A stretch of DNA of 64,000 nucleotides from Melioribacteraceae bacterium (GTDB taxonomy: Bacteria > Bacteroidota > Ignavibacteria > Ignavibacteriales > Melioribacteraceae): contig JAGFIY010000127.1 of assembly GCA_024103215.1 (NCBI GenBank), positions 1 through 64,000 of the forward strand. Direction: 5' to 3'. Of this stretch, positions 34,405 to 43,180 are shown one piece after another. A program made the position numbers and the translations under genes. Below the pieces are notes generated by a model that did not search any database, was not told the origin of the DNA, and was given only the letters and a program-made list of their open reading frames with translations. The number at the start of each line of letters is the position of its first letter. The first letter of the stretch is position 1.

Positions 34405-36288
34405 ATGAAAGAATTTAGATTTAGAATAATTTTGATAGTAGCCGCAGTGGCTCTAGCTGTTTATCTCTTATATCCAACCTATGCGGATATGCAAAATACT
34501 CAAATGATAAATGAAAAATTGAGTAATGTTGAAGACAGCTTAAAACAACTAACACCACCGCCTACAGATGAACAAATAAGTACCTACCTGACTTTTATCG
34601 AAGACAGTATCATGGTTAGCGATCCCTCCATAAGAGATAATCGGGAAAAGAGAGTTAAATTAGGACTTGATCTTCAAGGCGGTATGTATCTTGTGATGGA
34701 AGTAAATACGGCTAAGCTTTTAGAAAGACTTGCGAGAGATCCCGATGAAACATATATGGAAATTCTTGCGCAAGCCGAAGAAATTGCTAAAAGATCAGAT
34801 GAAAACGTCGTTACTATATTAGCCAACCTTCTTCAGGAAAGAGGAATTAGATTGAGTCGTTATTTTGGTTCTATAAGAGAAGACGACGAAGTTATTATCG
34901 ATCGTCTTCTTGAACAAGAATCAGATGCAGTCACAAGAGCAATAGAAATCATCAGCAACCGTGTTAACCAATACGGTGTATCCGAACCGAACATTCAACC
35001 TCAAGGTTCGCGAAGAATTATTGTGGAACTTCCCGGCATATCAAAAGAAGAAGAAGCTAAAAGACTTCTACAGGGAAGAGCTGCACTCGAATTCCGTCTA
35101 GTTAAAGATCCTGAATTTACTATCCCGATCATGAACCGAATAGATGAAGTTCTTGCGGCTGATTTTAAGAAAGACTCAACCGAAATTCAAGATACAACCG
35201 CAACAGAGGAGTTATCTCAGCAAGAGATCGAAAAAGAACATCCATTCTTTGCAATTGCTTGGATAAACAATCAATCCCCCTACGCTGATGCATTCGTATC
35301 GGAAAAAAACAGAGCAAAACTTGATAATTATCTCGCTCGCCCGGATGTTCAAAAAGTTATACCGGATAATGTTGAATTCATTTATGGCGCTAAACCTGAA
35401 GCCACTCAAGACGGAGAAAACATTTACCGATTGTATCTAGTTAACAAGCAACCCGAACTAACCGGGGATGTAATCGTTGATGCGCGTGCTAATATTGATC
35501 CGACTACCACTCAACCTATCGTTCAGATGGAGATGAATAGTGACGGGGCAAGAGAATGGGCAAGAATTACAGGGTCCAACATTAATAAACGATGTGCGAT
35601 TATGTTGGATGGTTTTGTTTATGTTGCCCCGAATATTATAAATAAAATACCTTCCGGAAGTTCTCAAATTACAAACATGGGAACAATGGATGAAGCGAAG
35701 TTGATCGAAATCATCTTGAAAGCCGGTGCTTTACCAGCTCCGATTGATATCATTGAAGAACGAACAGTGGGTCCTTCCTTAGGACAGGATTCAATCAATC
35801 AAGGATTCCGATCAGTATTTATCGGTTTTATTATTGTTGCTATATTTATGGTTTTTTATTATCGCAAGGCGGGTACGATTGCAGACCTCGCATTATTTTC
35901 AACTATGTTATTTATTATGGGAATTCTTGCAGGATTTCATGCAACACTTACGCTGCCCGGTATTGCAGGTATAATTTTAACAATTGGTATGGCTGTTGAC
36001 GCCAACGTTATAATTTATGAGCGAATCCGAGAGGAGCTTGCAACAGGCAAAACCGTGAAAGCTGCAATTGCCAGCGGTTATTCCAACTCCTATTCAGCGA
36101 TTTTCGACTCGAACATAACAACATTCTTTACAGGAATTATTCTCTATCAATTTGGAAGCGGACCAGTTCAAGGTTTTGCTCTAACTTTAATGATAGGTAT
36201 AGTTTGTAGTTTGTTCAGTGCTCTTGTTATTACAAGGTTGGTATTTGACTATATGGTTTCTAAGGGAGCCAAAATTAACGTAGGTTAA
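34405..36288 (+). CDS. secD: Protein translocase subunit SecD
   Basis: SecD works with SecF to pull proteins out of the SecYEG channel using the proton or sodium gradient. The 627-residue protein has an N-terminal helix and the GLDLQGGMYLVMEV motif. A large periplasmic part includes NQYGVSEPNIQPQGSRRIIVELPG. Six-helix membrane domains carry GIILTIGMAVDANVIIYERIREEL and the final LMIGIVCSLFSALVITRLVFD. It is the separate-gene form and starts 27 bp before secF. Confidence 0.96.
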   Translation: MKEFRFRIILIVAAVALAVYLLYPTYADMQNTQMINEKLSNVEDSLKQLTPPPTDEQISTYLTFIEDSIMVSDPSIRDNREKRVKLGLDLQGGMYLVMEVNTAKLLERLARDPDETYMEILAQAEEIAKRSDENVVTILANLLQERGIRLSRYFGSIREDDEVIIDRLLEQESDAVTRAIEIISNRVNQYGVSEPNIQPQGSRRIIVELPGISKEEEAKRLLQGRAALEFRLVKDPEFTIPIMNRIDEVLAADFKKDSTEIQDTTATEELSQQEIEKEHPFFAIAWINNQSPYADAFVSEKNRAKLDNYLARPDVQKVIPDNVEFIYGAKPEATQDGENIYRLYLVNKQPELTGDVIVDARANIDPTTTQPIVQMEMNSDGAREWARITGSNINKRCAIMLDGFVYVAPNIINKIPSGSSQITNMGTMDEAKLIEIILKAGALPAPIDIIEERTVGPSLGQDSINQGFRSVFIGFIIVAIFMVFYYRKAGTIADLALFSTMLFIMGILAGFHATLTLPGIAGIILTIGMAVDANVIIYERIREELATGKTVKAAIASGYSNSYSAIFDSNITTFFTGIILYQFGSGPVQGFALTLMIGIVCSLFSALVITRLVFDYMVSKGAKINVG

Positions 36289-36314
36289 ATTGTTTTAAGG
36301 AGATTTATTAAAAA

Positions 36315-37457
36315 ATGCAAATATTTCAAAACTTAAACGTAGATTTCCTCAGTAAACGGAAAACAGCATATATAATTTCCGGAACTCTTCTCGTCCTAGG
36401 GCTGTTAAGCTTATTTATAAGAGGTCTCGAGTTGGGAATCGACTTCAAAGGCGGCTCTGAAATCGCACTTCAATTTGAACAACCGATTGATATAACTGAA
36501 ATAAGAGACATAACCACATCAATGAACTTAGGTAAGGTTGAGGTTAAGACTTTCGGCGGTGAAACCGGAGTCCTTATTAGAACCGATCTTCAAGAGATTC
36601 CGCAGGAAAGTTTCGATAAATATGTAAATGTCATAAACTCGGAAATCGATAAAATAATTCCAGGACTGGAAAAAAGGATTGTGGATAGATCCGGTTCTTC
36701 CATAACATATGCGTTTGAAAATGCCGATACAGTAAATACACTCAATGCCGAATTATTCAAACAGGGATTTCAAGTAAGTAAAGGCTCGCCAGACATTGAT
36801 AACACACATTTGATTGTGAGAGTTGGTTTCGCTGATATGATGCAGGAAGTATTAAGAGAAGAATTACCAGGCAATCGTTTTACGGTTCAAAAAGAGGATT
36901 TGGTCGGACCTAAAATTGGAGACGAATTAAAAGCAAATGCAATTATTGCAGTTGTGCTCGCTCTTATTGTAATTCTTATTTATTTGGGATTTCGATTCAA
37001 ATTTATCTTTGCTGCCGGCGCAGTTATTGCTTTGTTCCATGACGTTATGATAACTCTTGGTGCATTTTCATTGTTGTACGGATTGACTGATTTTCTTAAC
37101 CTGGAAATATCCATTAACGTTGTTGCCGCATTCTTAACACTTGTCGGTTATTCAATCAACGATACGGTAATTGTATTCGATAGAATTCGAGAGAATCTCA
37201 AAATTCATAAAACAGATGACTTAGCAAACAACATAAATAAAGCAATTAATAAAACTATGCCTCGTACAATTGTCACCTCGCTTACTACACTTGTTGTTAC
37301 TTTTGTACTTCTTGTGTTCGGCGGTGAAGTTCTAAGAGGATTTGCTTTCACTTTATCCTTCGGTATACTTATTGGTACTTATTCTTCGGTGTTTGTTGCA
37401 AGCCCTGTTGTTTACGAATACGCAATGAAAGCAAAATCGAAAATTCAATTCAGTTGA
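36315..37457 (+). CDS. secF: Protein translocase subunit SecF
   Basis: This 380-residue partner of SecD has the characteristic GIDFKGGSEIALQFEQP, VGPKIGDELKANAI, a membrane domain with GYSINDTVIVFDRIRENL, and the closing FGGEVLRGFAFTLSFGILIGTYSSVFVASPV. AAGGAG precedes the start. A terminator follows 21 bp after the stop. Confidence 0.96.
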   Translation: MQIFQNLNVDFLSKRKTAYIISGTLLVLGLLSLFIRGLELGIDFKGGSEIALQFEQPIDITEIRDITTSMNLGKVEVKTFGGETGVLIRTDLQEIPQESFDKYVNVINSEIDKIIPGLEKRIVDRSGSSITYAFENADTVNTLNAELFKQGFQVSKGSPDIDNTHLIVRVGFADMMQEVLREELPGNRFTVQKEDLVGPKIGDELKANAIIAVVLALIVILIYLGFRFKFIFAAGAVIALFHDVMITLGAFSLLYGLTDFLNLEISINVVAAFLTLVGYSINDTVIVFDRIRENLKIHKTDDLANNINKAINKTMPRTIVTSLTTLVVTFVLLVFGGEVLRGFAFTLSFGILIGTYSSVFVASPVVYEYAMKAKSKIQFS

Positions 37458-37478
37458 TAATTCAAATTACGGAATTTA

Positions 37479-37504
37479 AAGCCGGTCATTCGATCGGCTT
37501 TTTT
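37479..37504. terminator. Terminator after secF, between convergent operons
   Basis: The stem AAGCCGGTC / GATCGGCTT (9 bp, one G-U pair, loop ATTC) runs straight into a T-run. It overlaps the stop of the minus-strand YhhN gene, so it may also stop transcription coming the other way. Confidence 0.88.
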
Positions 37505-38141
37505 ATTTCAAAGAAAGTGCAAACAATAGTTGTGCAATAAAGTAAGAGTTAAGAATGATGTATTCGCATTTAGGATTATTATTCCGGAATTTTTTATAGG
37601 CAAGAAATGAATCCGATATAACAAAAAGTATTGCTCCGATGCTAATTAGCATGGATGCCTGATCTCTCATAAATAAATATCTATTAATTCCCACCCAAAA
37701 CATAACCGTTAAAACTCCGACATACAAAAGAACCACAAGTCTATATTTCCCGATTGAATTTCCAAGAATAACTAACATTATACTTGAGAAAAGTATGGCT
37801 GAAATCAACAAGTAAAAGTTAAATGCAAATACACCTTGAATAAAAGCAAATGAATAAGCAATGTGTGCAACTAAAAATGCAATCAATCCGTACTTAAACT
37901 TCGATTCTTTCAGCATCAAAAAAACATCCCCAACAAATGAAATTATTAGTGCTGATTTTATATAGAATGAAAATCTGCTTTCGGGATTTGAATCTATGGC
38001 AAAAGCAAGAACAATGATCGAAATAATTGTAATCGGTTTTAGAACCAAGAATAATTTACGCTTCGAATCAATGTTTACCCTTAGATGAGATGAAAAAATA
38101 GATAAAATTAAAATGAGAGCTATAGCGGAAGTAATAATCAT
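37503..38141 (-). CDS. YhhN-family membrane protein (lysoplasmalogenase-like)
   Basis: This 212-residue protein is almost all membrane helices (about seven to eight). It has the YhhN pattern: a LVLKPITIISIIVLAF start, LIISFVGDVFLML, FLVAHIAYSFAFIQGVFAF, and the ending GAILFVISDSFLAYKKF with FIAQLLFA. Family members hydrolyse the vinyl-ether bond of lysoplasmalogens (human TMEM86 group), and bacterial activity has been shown for Legionella. It is the last gene of the phosphatase/sigma operon and overlaps the preceding gene by 4 bp, so it is a possible output gene of that circuit. Confidence 0.82.
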   Translation of the reverse strand: MIITSAIALILILSIFSSHLRVNIDSKRKLFLVLKPITIISIIVLAFAIDSNPESRFSFYIKSALIISFVGDVFLMLKESKFKYGLIAFLVAHIAYSFAFIQGVFAFNFYLLISAILFSSIMLVILGNSIGKYRLVVLLYVGVLTVMFWVGINRYLFMRDQASMLISIGAILFVISDSFLAYKKFRNNNPKCEYIILNSYFIAQLLFALSLK

Positions 38142-40711
38142 TTCACTTTGACCAAAACCAAAGTGATATCATCGTTTTGGGATTCAACTGCACGAAATGT
38201 TTTTAATGAATTCATAATTTCATTTTCAACCTGCATGGCGGACCTGCTGCTCGATTGTTTTAAAATACTTTTAAATCTTCCATCTCCGAAAAATTCCTTT
38301 TCTTTATTCATCGCTTCTGTAATTCCATCAGAATAAAATGCAAACAGCTGACCCGTTTCCAATGGCAGTTCAATCTCTTCAATTGAATTGTCGAAAACAT
38401 CTTCAGTCTTCATTCCAATCCCAATTCCTTTCGGAACATATTCATCGATATGAAAATCTTTTGCAACTAGAAGCGGCGTATGACCAGCCCTACAGTAATT
38501 CATCTTTTTAGTTTCAGTATTAAAAAGAGCAATAGATACAGTTATGAACCAGTTTCGTTCAATTGTAGGTGTAATTTTTTTATTCACTTCCACGAGAACT
38601 TCTTTTGGAGTTCTTCCTTCTGAACAAAATAATTTTATCATAGTTTCCAGTTTGGACATATAGAAAGATGCAGCTAATCCTTTGCCAGACACATCTCCGA
38701 CTACTACGAACACTCTTTTTTCATCAAGCTTTATCAAATCATAATAATCTCCTCCAACTTGCATTGCCGGATGCATACTACCGCAAATATCTAAACCTTT
38801 TATATTTGGAATACTACTCGGAAGCAGGCTAATTTGAATTCGCTTAGCATTTTCCAAATCACGATCAATTTTAAGTTTTTCCGCTTCTGCCTCATACAAC
38901 CTTGCGTTCTCAATAGCGGCGGCTATCTGGTTGCAAACAGCAGTCAGAAGTTCCAAATCCTTTCCTGCAAATTGTGCCCCAGAATGCTTTAACCCAAACA
39001 AAACCGATCCGATGATTTTGTTTTTAATCATCAACGGTATAATTGTGTAAATCCCTTCATCTTTTAATTTTTCAGCACTTTCTGGATATATTTTTTTGAA
39101 ATCATTTTCTTCGATGACCGGGTTAAGTTTTAGTCTTTCTTTTTCTTTCAAAACTTCCCTAATCCTTGTTTCTCTATCCTCGAGTAAAATGGAAGACTTA
39201 TCAATTCCAACTGCTCTTAGAATTACACAAGTTTTATTACCACCGTTGGATTTAAGAAGTATTGCCACTTTCTTCAACTTTAGTGAATTTATGAAAGTAT
39301 CTACAACTGAATCTAATATGTTATCCATTCCAACGATTGTTGAGATGTCACTGCTAAACTTTACCAATACTTTTTGAAACGCAAATTGTTCGGGATAAAA
39401 TCTTGAAGTAATTACTTCTTGAAATCTGTCCTTGGTTGATTGAAAGATCAGTGCAAAACCTATGAAGATTATACCTGCAATAATCCCTTGATATTCAGTT
39501 CCTATGGCGCTGCTTATCGATTGCCCTAATACATAAATTACTACAAAGTATAGTGCTGCTAGTGTGATCGTTGCTGTAGTGTACATTATTGTGTTTTTAA
39601 TTACATCACTTACATCCATTAACGAATATTTGAAGATTGAGTAACCAAACGAGATTGGGAGAAGCACGATTAAAATAATCGGCATGAAATACTCAGGCGA
39701 ATTGAACTGTGTAACCGGCTGAGCAGTAACAATGGCTGTAGTATAATATATTATTGCTGCAACTCCGAGAGCATAGGTTATTAATATCACAAAAATTGCG
39801 TTTCTTTCATGCTGTGTCTTAAGTCTTTGATAACTTATAAACAAACTAATTAGTCCAACGACTATGGCTGCACTTGATAGCCAGGACATTAGATTGAAGT
39901 AAAGCGCAGCTTGAATAAAATTATCTCTCATATAAGCAGAGAAATAAAGCACCAAAACAAGCAGATATATTACACTAGGTCCTATATATAGAAACCTTTG
40001 AGTTACTTTTTTATCAATAAACTTGTTTGGTTTCGGAAACACCCAGAAAAAATGTATTAGCACAAACGGGAAAAAAGAAACTCCCAAAAGTGACATTAAA
40101 TCTATAATTACACTAAGCCAAATCGGGAAAGAATTTTCTATGTATGGATTGTTAAAGCTTCGGATAACAACCATATTAAATAGGATTAACATCACTGCAA
40201 CTCTGAAAAACAATCTCTGTGGAACGCCGTTTGGTTTTGCCATTACAACAACATACCCAACAATAAGCCAAATTAGCCCCAGAAGTGAAAATGCCACCCC
40301 TTGGAAGTTGAGTAGTTTTTTAACTTCAACTTTCGTTTCGAATACTCGCCCGTTTCTCTTGATCTTATAAAGCGCCGAATCCCCTCCTTCAACTCTGTTT
40401 AGAACACGCTGGGCGGTACTTAAATCACCGCTTACATCAACATTGTTGATGGCAAGAAGTTCGTCACCGTCCCGTATTCCGGCTTTCCAAGAAACACCCT
40501 CAAACTTTACAAAGGAAAAAAATGTGCCTACGCTGTCCTTGGATATTTTTTCATTTCTCCACAGACACTCATCGTTCGACATCGGGTTTACTTCAAACAA
40601 GAAATAAAGATTTATCAATGCAATAACAAACAAAATAAGCGAAACCGGTTTAATTAAAACCTTTTTTGCCTTATCGAACTTGTAGGTTATATTTAAGTTA
40701 GATTGGTTCAT
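38138..40711 (-). CDS. PDZ-7TM-GAF-PP2C (SpoIIE/RsbU-type) serine phosphatase
   Basis: This 857-residue membrane phosphatase probably removes phosphate from a STAS antagonist. Domain order: a first helix (about 17-38), then a PDZ-like extracytoplasmic domain (about 55-120, SWKAGIRDGDELLAINNVDV), several helices (about 125-390), a GAF domain (about 430-595), a linker helix, and a SpoIIE phosphatase (about 635-855) with VGGDYYDLIKLD, VVGDVSGKGLAASFYM and SDGITEAMNKE, then QNDDITLVLVKVK. The metal-binding aspartates are present. A PDZ domain between membrane segments could sense envelope proteins, as in DegS/RseP-type systems; that is inference. It overlaps the neighbours on both sides by 4 bp. 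Confidence 0.88.
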   Translation of the reverse strand: MNQSNLNITYKFDKAKKVLIKPVSLILFVIALINLYFLFEVNPMSNDECLWRNEKISKDSVGTFFSFVKFEGVSWKAGIRDGDELLAINNVDVSGDLSTAQRVLNRVEGGDSALYKIKRNGRVFETKVEVKKLLNFQGVAFSLLGLIWLIVGYVVVMAKPNGVPQRLFFRVAVMLILFNMVVIRSFNNPYIENSFPIWLSVIIDLMSLLGVSFFPFVLIHFFWVFPKPNKFIDKKVTQRFLYIGPSVIYLLVLVLYFSAYMRDNFIQAALYFNLMSWLSSAAIVVGLISLFISYQRLKTQHERNAIFVILITYALGVAAIIYYTTAIVTAQPVTQFNSPEYFMPIILIVLLPISFGYSIFKYSLMDVSDVIKNTIMYTTATITLAALYFVVIYVLGQSISSAIGTEYQGIIAGIIFIGFALIFQSTKDRFQEVITSRFYPEQFAFQKVLVKFSSDISTIVGMDNILDSVVDTFINSLKLKKVAILLKSNGGNKTCVILRAVGIDKSSILLEDRETRIREVLKEKERLKLNPVIEENDFKKIYPESAEKLKDEGIYTIIPLMIKNKIIGSVLFGLKHSGAQFAGKDLELLTAVCNQIAAAIENARLYEAEAEKLKIDRDLENAKRIQISLLPSSIPNIKGLDICGSMHPAMQVGGDYYDLIKLDEKRVFVVVGDVSGKGLAASFYMSKLETMIKLFCSEGRTPKEVLVEVNKKITPTIERNWFITVSIALFNTETKKMNYCRAGHTPLLVAKDFHIDEYVPKGIGIGMKTEDVFDNSIEEIELPLETGQLFAFYSDGITEAMNKEKEFFGDGRFKSILKQSSSRSAMQVENEIMNSLKTFRAVESQNDDITLVLVKVK

Positions 40712-42387
40712 TTAAATTTTATGATCATAAGTGTAATATCATCTGATTGTTCGGCTCCCATTGTGTGAGCTTGAACCGCAGAAATAACTGAATCCAATAT
40801 TTCGTTCGAGGATTTATCTGCATTCTTCTCGACTATACTTTCCAACTTCTTATCCCCAAATTCTTCAAACTCTTTGCTGAATGCTTCAGTAATTCCATCC
40901 GTAAATAAAACTATGCAGTCACTTTTGTCAAATTCTATTGTTGTTGAAATGTATGGTTCTAATGTCTCTATAACACCTAATATCATCCCTCCTTTTTTTA
41001 GGAATGACTTCTTTCCGTTTGATAAAAATATAGGCGGATTATGACCTGCGTTTACAAAAGTAAATGATTTTCTTCTTTCATCAATAATTCCCCAAAAGAA
41101 AGTAATGAAACTGCCTCCCACTGTATTTTCGGAGACAAGATCATTTATAAGATTAGACGCTTTATCTAATGAGATGTTTTGCTTACAAATTGACTTTAAA
41201 AAAGCTTGGAGGTTAGCCATTAAAAGTGCAGCCTGCACCCCCTTCCCTGAAACATCTGCAATTGCAATAAGCACCTTATCCTCACTTAAACGAATCACAT
41301 CGTAGTAATCTCCGCCAACTTGTTTTGCTGTTTTATTGTAAGTAGCAATTTCAAAAAAATCGGAATCCGGCAATTTTTTCGGAAGAAGATTCTGTTGAAT
41401 TGTCCTCGCGGTTTCCAGTTCTTTTTCAAGTTTTTGTTTCTCGATTGCTTCGTTGAATAATCTTGAATTCTCTATCGAAATAATCGCCAAACTTCCTACG
41501 GAAGCAGCAAATTCCAGATCCGAATTTGAGAATTCTTTATTATTTTTTCTTGATCCAAGAAGAATTAAACCTCGGTTAATTCCTTTTATCTGAAGCGGAA
41601 TAATTATTTTAACACCCAACTCTGCCAGTTGGGAAAAATCATTCGAGTTGGTATCAATTATAATTGTTTTATTAATCTTTTCAACAAATTCTTTTGATAT
41701 TAAATTTTTCAACTCTACAGTCGAAAACTTATTTTCAAGTAGATTAATTTCATCATCTAGAATTGTAACAAATGCAAATTTAGAAACAAGTAACTGTCCT
41801 ATAATAGAAAAGACGAGAAGCTTAATTACCATTTTTTCTTCAAGAATTCCGCTGAATTCCTTACTCAAATCGAAAAGCGAACTAAGCTGGTTAACTTTTG
41901 CATCAAGGTCCCTGTTAGCTTCATTTAATTTTCCAAACATCAGCGCATTATCTATTGCACTTCCTCCAAGATTTAGAAGAGTTTTTAGGAACTCCACATC
42001 TCTTTCAGAATATGGTTCTTTAGTTAGTCGTTGTCCAAGTATCAGAAGCCCGATAAAACCATTCGAAGTTAATATTTTTTGGCATATTGGAAGATTGTTT
42101 TTTTTCATATAATCATTGATTTTCCCCGGGTCATGTTCATATTCCTCAATTTTGATTTCCGGGAAATCGTCAAGCACACTTTTTAACAATCCTTTACTTG
42201 CTTTAATTCTTAAACTTCCGTTTTCCGAAAGTGCGATTAGCCCCTTTGATGTATGAAACTTTCCAAAACAAGTAAGCAATAAATTGTTGAGAGTGAAATC
42301 GATTTTAAGATTAGAATTGATAAGATTGCTGAACTCAACCAATGTGGAAAAATCTTTGAGCAGGTTGGTGTTTTCAAAGTTTTCCAT
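40708..42387 (-). CDS. Cytoplasmic GAF-PP2C (RsbU-type) serine phosphatase
   Basis: This 559-residue soluble protein has two GAF-like sensory regions (about 15-150 and 175-310) and a C-terminal SpoIIE phosphatase (about 345-557) with VGGDYYDVIRLS, IAIADVSGKGVQAALLMANLQ, FVNAGHNPPIFL and LFTDGITEAF. The final QSDDITLMIIKFK completes it. It lacks membrane helices, so it would answer to an internal signal while its two relatives in the operon answer at the membrane. Start ATG at 42387 lies 2 bp after the kinase gene. Confidence 0.88.
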   Translation of the reverse strand: MENFENTNLLKDFSTLVEFSNLINSNLKIDFTLNNLLLTCFGKFHTSKGLIALSENGSLRIKASKGLLKSVLDDFPEIKIEEYEHDPGKINDYMKKNNLPICQKILTSNGFIGLLILGQRLTKEPYSERDVEFLKTLLNLGGSAIDNALMFGKLNEANRDLDAKVNQLSSLFDLSKEFSGILEEKMVIKLLVFSIIGQLLVSKFAFVTILDDEINLLENKFSTVELKNLISKEFVEKINKTIIIDTNSNDFSQLAELGVKIIIPLQIKGINRGLILLGSRKNNKEFSNSDLEFAASVGSLAIISIENSRLFNEAIEKQKLEKELETARTIQQNLLPKKLPDSDFFEIATYNKTAKQVGGDYYDVIRLSEDKVLIAIADVSGKGVQAALLMANLQAFLKSICKQNISLDKASNLINDLVSENTVGGSFITFFWGIIDERRKSFTFVNAGHNPPIFLSNGKKSFLKKGGMILGVIETLEPYISTTIEFDKSDCIVLFTDGITEAFSKEFEEFGDKKLESIVEKNADKSSNEILDSVISAVQAHTMGAEQSDDITLMIIKFK

Positions 42388-42389
42388 CT

Positions 42390-42824
42390 TTAGGATACGT
42401 ATTTTACTAAGACAACTTGATTTTTATTGCTGGATATGGTGTTGTATCTAACTTCATCCATAAGTTTTTTCATCAAGAACATCCCTAATCCTCCCACTTT
42501 TCTTTGTTTATGAAATTCAACTATGTCGGGATCCGGCACTATGTTAGGATTAAAATGTTCTCCTTCGTCTGTTATTTTTATTTCAATTTTCTTTCTGTTG
42601 GCTTTCAGCGATAGAACTATTGTTCCTTCGGGTGAATATTTATAGGCATGCTTAATAATATTTGTACAGGCTTCATCCACAGCCAGGATTATCTTTCCGA
42701 TATTCTGCTCATCAATACCAGCATCTAATGCAGCTTCGCGAATGAAATTCCGAACTTGATGCAAATTTTCGGTTGTGCTTTTTATACTTAATTCGCGATT
42801 AATATTTTGGGAATTACCGGACAC
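42390..42824 (-). CDS. RsbW-like serine kinase / anti-sigma factor
   Basis: This 144-residue GHKL ATPase is of the anti-sigma kinase type. Its N-box is AVDEACTNIIKHAYK with Asn55, G1 is ITDEGEHFNPN, and G2 is GGLGMFLMKKLMDEV. Such kinases bind either a target or the STAS antagonist, and phosphorylate the latter on a serine. No SigB-type sigma gene is adjacent; the only sigma factor in the operon is ECF. The start is GTG at 42824 and overlaps the STAS stop (TAGTG), so kinase and antagonist are made together. Confidence 0.9.
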   Translation of the reverse strand: MSGNSQNINRELSIKSTTENLHQVRNFIREAALDAGIDEQNIGKIILAVDEACTNIIKHAYKYSPEGTIVLSLKANRKKIEIKITDEGEHFNPNIVPDPDIVEFHKQRKVGGLGMFLMKKLMDEVRYNTISSNKNQVVLVKYVS

Positions 42825-43180
42825 TATTTTCCCTTCTGATTAAATTTTTCTACTGCTTCTTTTTCGTCCTTATAGAACTCATAGAGCATAGGGAACCCCA
42901 ATAAATCAAAGATGTTATAGACGCTTTCATTCATGTTGGAGAATTTTATATCACCGTTATTCTCCCTCATTGTCTCCACATAAGCCATAAACACACCAAG
43001 CCCGGCACTGCTGATATAAGTAAGATCAGAGAAGTTGACGACAATCTGGAATTTTTTTTCATCAATCAGCTTGTTGAAAACACCCTCCAATTCCGGTGCT
43101 GTATGAGCGTCTAAATAACCTTTAACATCGATGATCTGGACGGGTTCTGAACCTCTAGTATCGACGCTGAAATCTACCAT
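42824..43180 (-). CDS. STAS-domain anti-sigma factor antagonist (RsbV-like)
   Basis: This 118-residue single STAS domain has the phospho-acceptor region LTYISSAGLGVFMAY, with Ser58 aligned to the phosphorylated serine of SpoIIAA. Unphosphorylated it should bind the RsbW-like kinase and free the kinase's partner. It is overlapped by a phosphatase gene upstream (TAATG) and the kinase gene downstream (TAGTG), the natural order of a partner switch. Confidence 0.92.
   Translation of the reverse strand: MVDFSVDTRGSEPVQIIDVKGYLDAHTAPELEGVFNKLIDEKKFQIVVNFSDLTYISSAGLGVFMAYVETMRENNGDIKFSNMNESVYNIFDLLGFPMLYEFYKDEKEAVEKFNQKGK

Noticed and set aside
41648-42112. 154-codon plus-strand ORF inside the GAF-PP2C gene
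   Set aside because: It is Ser/Leu-rich low-complexity translation opposite a clear phosphatase gene.
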